Shown: one piece after another, positions 60,190 to 64,000 of the stretch
Numbering within the stretch: the stretch's first letter is position 1
Layout: every line of letters begins with the position of its first letter
DNA from: Monarcha castaneiventris obscurior
Taxonomy: Eukaryota; Chordata; Aves; Passeriformes; Monarchidae
DNA: 64,000 nt
Assembly (NCBI GenBank): GCA_026261815.1
Contig: JAMPIT010000417.1
Coordinates: forward strand, 1,893,501-1,957,500
Direction of reading: 5' to 3'
Notes under the pieces: model-generated
What the model saw: the letters and a program-made list of their open reading frames with translations, nothing else
What the model was told of the DNA's origin: nothing
The model's database searches: none
Made by a program: the position numbers and the translations under genes

Positions 60190-60650
60190 CCATTAAGTGG
60201 CATTCTTTTTTGCAGGAGAGGAAGGGCAAATGATTCTCAGAAAACTGCAATGGCCCCCCTGGAAGTCACAGAGCCCTCAGGATACTCTGTGAACTGGGGG
60301 CTGTGGTTGGTTGCAGACCACCAGCCCCTCTTTGGGGTATAAAGCAAAGGCCTGAGAAGAGTTTCTTTTGGTGAAGCAAACTTGTGGTTGGTGAGATTAC
60401 ATGCAAGATGGGGTTCGTTATACCTCCCAAAGGCACACTTTGGAGTCTTCTTGCCTCCACACTGGCATCCTCTCGCTGACCAAGGCAGCTGGTACTCCCC
60501 CAAGCACCTCCCTCCCAGACACGGGAGGCTGAAGTCACGCAGCCCTGATATTGGAGGTCTCAACATGGATCTGAGACTACAGCTACCGTTGTCATAAATA
60601 TATAATAAAATCCCACTACTAAATCTAAAGAATGGCACTGCATTTCCCCA
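60190..60650 (+). mobile_element. Possible degraded solo LTR or LTR-like promoter unit
   Basis: This block is GC-richer than its surroundings. A TATA box (GGGGTATAAAGC, TATAAA at 60338-60343) is followed about 265 bases later by AATAAA at 60604-60609. TATA box, transcribed GC-rich region and poly(A) signal in this order and spacing are what the U3-R part of an avian endogenous retroviral LTR looks like. Against it, I cannot find clear TG...CA ends or a target-site duplication (a TGTTTTGC near 60151 and CCCCA near 60650 are only suggestions), and no internal retroviral sequence is present. A minus-strand open frame of 133 codons across the block has no recognisable content. An alternative is a cellular promoter with short transcript. 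Confidence 0.25.
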
Positions 60651-63308
60651 TAAGACCCTCTGTTTTATTCTGGGCTACTGGATAATATTTTGAAAAATAA
60701 TAAAACAATTATTTGCTAATCTTTTCAGTTTCAAGGCCAAAGCTATACAGTTACAGCTCACTCATGCTGTAGCTCTTCTGAAGAGGGGATGGTTACAGTG
60801 AATCAGGTTACTTTCTAGTCTCTTTTCATAAACATAGCACATGGATTCTGAGTCTCTGCATCCTTGTTGTGTCAAATAAATGTGATTTTTATAAAGTTTA
60901 AAAGTTTAAAAAAGCATGAATTTACCAGCTCATGGCAATTTCAAATGAAAATCTATATTCACATCTCTGAATATTGTCATCTGTCCTTGAAAACAGGTCT
61001 AGCAAGTGCCTGTAAGCAACATGGTGAGCCCAGGTGAGCTGCACACTTGGCAAGAGCTTGAGCAAGTGAATTTTTCTGAAAGTCAAAATGCAGCACCTGC
61101 CTGAACTGACCACAGCTGATACAGGCAAAACTCCCTACCCCATGAGTTTCCCAATATTCCAGCTTCATTTCAAAGCCCCCGAAGTCTTAGAAAAAACACT
61201 CCTGGCCTGCTGAAGGCACTGGTGCCTTCTGGCAGTGTACATGCAGTTTATTTCTCTCTTTATACATGTTACACCTTACACCGATCTACCCGTCTGCCAG
61301 CTGCAGTGTTCACAGAAAAGTTGATGCAGAGAGCCTGTCTCCTGAAGGTCACAAGGAACCTGCCTGTAAGAACATGAGCCCTTGTCTCTTGTAAGGGGCT
61401 AATCTGAAACCACATTAGAGATGGCAGAAAACACTACTCTGTTTGACTTCTGTTGGTCTTTGAGTAACTAAGGTCTTGCTGCAATTATATGTCTACACAC
61501 AATGTGTACTCTATACATCTATACAAAGTAGAATATTGTATTACAGCGTTACACCACAGACTAACTTTGGTAAAAAACAGCATCCCTTAATCTGAGGGGA
61601 GGCAGTTACTCTCAGAACAGGTAAAGCAGAAGGGCTCATATGTTGTACCTTGCATGGAGATCTTGCTAATTTATCCATTTCCAAGTAAATTCATCCAATA
61701 ATTTAGAGGGAATGAAGTTAGGATTTAGAGCAGCCCTAGAGCCCACTAAAGTCATCAGCTACCTCATGGCTTTCTGGAAGCTTTGGATTCAGAGTGCAAC
61801 AGCTGTTCAAAACCTAAACATGAGAAAACTGAATGTACAAGAATAAATGGGACTGATCACAACTGCAGATGCAGAGCTTGTGGCAGCTTGGTCTACTGGT
61901 ACTCAGAGAATCTAAGATACAGGACATAATAGGCTTGGTTTCTGCAAGGAGATGGGGTTAACCTGTCCCTTGCAGGGAGCCCAGCTCCTAGCAATATCTC
62001 CCTCATAAAGAATTATTTTTCTGTTTCTGTTGCAGCACTGTGCTGGAAGGATGCAACAGAGCAGAAGGCGGAAAGCTCAACTATCCAAATCTCTCCATCC
62101 TAACACACTCCTGTCAAGCATAGCAGGGCTTTGAAGAAGGACAAAAACAGGTGAAGAGCATTCAAGCAGTAGAATTTACTGCAGAGCTCTGAAAAACAAA
62201 CTGCAACACAAAGTATTAAATTACATTTTAGACCCTATGCCTGCCACTTCCAGCTCACAGGCTGAGCACCTCACCCAGATTCACACTGACATCACACATT
62301 GATCCTGCAGCAGGATCCATACAAGCATGAAGGCTGACATAACATTAATTACCCACACCCATTAGCAGAACCTCTTTTCCCGCACAGCTTGTAGCATCCA
62401 TAATAATTTTCCAGGCGATGCACCAAGAGGTGTAACTGAAACAAAATGCCCTCACATGAGAAGCATGGCTAGCACATCATTGTCTGTGTTGCATGTTTAA
62501 TCACCTTGTGCAACCTCTTGCACATCTGTGCACCTTTAAGGTGAAAAGTATGATAAAATCAGCATTATTGTTTTTAAGATACAGATACAATTTTCCAAAA
62601 CCCAATCCTTTGTTAAAAATGTGAAAACAATACAAAGGCTGCAAATGCATTAAAAAGTAAACAGCATTAAAAAAAGCCAAGTTATTTACTGCTGGTGCAG
62701 CTGGATCACAGCCTGGGTGTCACAAATTACAATGCTCTGGCAGATGTAAAAAGCCTTAGTGAGATACTGCATGGTTTTCAGTCTCCTCACCTCACAAAAA
62801 TCTGAGAGATTTTCTAATGTAGAGAAATAAACCAACACTCAGACACACATACAGTGGTGAGATCTTGTATGCAAGTGTAAAAAACCTTCAGGGCTGGCAA
62901 TCAGAGATGTTATGAGCCTGCAGATAATGTGGAGGCAAGTAAAGGTCAGCCCATCTTTATACCTGGCCATGAATATCAATGAGAGGGCTGGAAAACTACT
63001 GTGTTGTTGCTTTACACCTGAGACCATACTTAGATGCCAGGGAATGTTAAAACAAACAGCTGAGATAAAAGGCTACTCTTTCTGACATATGAAAAATTAT
63101 GAAGAGAAAGGAAAGATAGGAAAAAACCACTAGAAGACCCTGAGGAATGTGGTGCCTTGCCAGCAATATGAGTCTTGCTACAAGTGTAAGCCCTCCTGAA
63201 CTTAGGAGGTTGTACAGCCACAGGAAGTGTCTCTTCAGTAGCAAACCAAAAACCACTTTCTCTACTTGTATAATCCTGAACACTTTCTAAATGTTTTCTT
63301 TTGTATAG
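60651..63308. other. Non-genic sequence
   Basis: Unique sequence without recognisable genes or repeats, apart from a short AAAGTTTAAAAGTTTAAAAA doublet near 60894-60913. Confidence 0.45.
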
Positions 63309-63391
63309 GAAAACCTGGCATTAAAGAATCTGGCAGAATCTTTGAAAAGCTTGTTTCTTTGTCTCTCAAATTCAGCAACATTATGTTAAAG
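63309..63391 (+). other. Candidate 83-nt internal exon with both splice sites
   Basis: Upstream are CTGAAC and CTAAAT branch-like motifs, a T-rich tract (TGTTTTCTTTTGTATAG, ending 63308), then 83 bases ending TTAAAG followed by GTAAGAAATA, a consensus donor. With two leading bases the frame reads KPGIKESGRIFEKLVSLSLK and stays open to the donor at a complete codon. The other two frames contain stops. The phase fits the donor at 57770, which leaves one base. I do not recognise the peptide. This is the only segment in the window where good acceptor, good donor, typical exon length and an open frame all coincide. It could be an exon of a protein gene continuing past the window or of a long non-coding RNA. 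Confidence 0.3.
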
Positions 63392-63777
63392 GTAAGAAAT
63401 ACTTTATAAAATTAACCTTCTGTCTCCATAAAATATGTTTATGAAAAACAAAAGCCACACCAGTAACTGCTGTCTCAAAAATACATAAAACAAATTTACA
63501 CTCTTAAAATTGTAAGTCACATGAGACTTCAAAACAAAGCTATAATAATTACTCCATTAATACCACACTTCTAATGAGAATATACTAATTTTGGATGTCA
63601 ACTTTTTTTCCTAAAACCTAAACCCCTTTCTTTGAAAGAATTGGAGAAGTAAAACTACTCCATCCATCTTATAATGCAGTTGGAGAGGGCATATATGCAA
63701 ACATGCTGCTGAGCATGATCAGCACTATACACCTAAGAGTCACAGAGTCCTATTTGGCTGAGTAAGCTTTCCCTGTT
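63392..63777. other. Putative intron or non-genic sequence
   Basis: AT-rich unique sequence after the candidate donor. No further feature seen. Confidence 0.35.
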
Positions 63778-63851
63778 GAGCAGGGAGCTCTGGCATCCAG
63801 CCCTTGCAAGCAGGGAGCAGGGAGTTCTGACATCTAGCCCTTGCAATCAGC
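63778..63851. repeat. Tandem duplication, two 37-bp units
   Basis: Units at 63778-63814 and 63815-63851 both start GAGCAGGGAG and share AGCCCTTGCAA, with three substitutions in the 32-base core. The last 150 bases of the window beyond it are unremarkable. Confidence 0.88.
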
Positions 63852-64000
63852 ACACCAGCTTGTCACAGCAGGCTATACATGGTCACAGACATGTTTAAAT
63901 ATTTCACAAGTTTTTTATGACCTACCGTATGTGTCTAAAGTCACCTGATTCTGGACTGAAATGAATTACCAGAAACTGCTCCAAATGTTGTAGTTACTTC

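Noticed and set aside
60237..60638. 133-codon minus-strand open frame
   Set aside because: It lies in the GC-rich LTR-like block with competing frames on both strands and no recognisable protein content.
1..64000. CRISPR arrays, operons, phage or bacterial gene clusters
   Set aside because: No regularly spaced repeats, no dense long open frames and no ribosome-binding context; CR1 and SINE insertions show the DNA is avian.

Overview
The window looks like bird nuclear DNA, most likely from a songbird, and contains no recognisable protein-coding gene. Three things support this. (1) Eight fragments carry the sequence and 3' end of CR1, the dominant LINE of birds; five match the body of the element and three are little more than its 3' end. 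(2) At about 7300-7437 a tRNA-Ile-derived head is joined to a CR1-type tail. This is the architecture of TguSINE1, a SINE known from passerines. (3) The rest is AT-rich and broken by stops in all frames, with no operons, ribosome-binding sites or bacterial-type gene density. Nearly all open frames are under about 120 codons. The longest, apart from the CR1 reading frame, is 157 codons, which is roughly what chance gives in 64 kb of this composition.

Layout. 1-7.3 kb is unique AT-rich sequence, with one exon-like acceptor at 6349. 7.3-9.5 kb holds the SINE and a minus-strand CR1. 9.5-17 kb is unique, with a GC-richer patch at 11.76-12.2 kb and an AT-rich block at 13.4-13.9 kb that resembles conserved non-coding DNA. 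17.0-17.3 kb is a plus-strand CR1. 17.3-29.2 kb is unique and includes two small tandem repeats near 18.2-18.5 kb, a possible conserved element at 18.85-19.15 kb and an unassigned minus-strand open frame at 20.1-20.4 kb. 29.2-29.8 kb is a long decayed minus-strand CR1. 30.5 and 31.8 kb hold a near-identical 57-bp repeat pair. 35.8, 39.8, 40.3 and 42.1 kb carry short or internally deleted CR1 pieces. 49.2-49.8 kb is the best-preserved CR1, with an uninterrupted C-terminal reading frame and an intact 3' end. 57.3-63.4 kb contains a cluster of plus-strand splice-like signals and one well-placed poly(A) signal, the best candidate here for an undescribed transcript. 60.2-60.6 kb has an LTR-like arrangement of TATA box and poly(A) signal.

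No genes can be shown to work together. The window is most simply a gene desert or the inside of a very large intron, populated by old CR1-family insertions and perhaps by regulatory elements. The exon, LTR and conserved-element calls are inferences from sequence appearance and carry low confidence. Repeat calls rest on direct similarity to CR1 and tRNA-Ile as I know them, or on repeats visible within the window.
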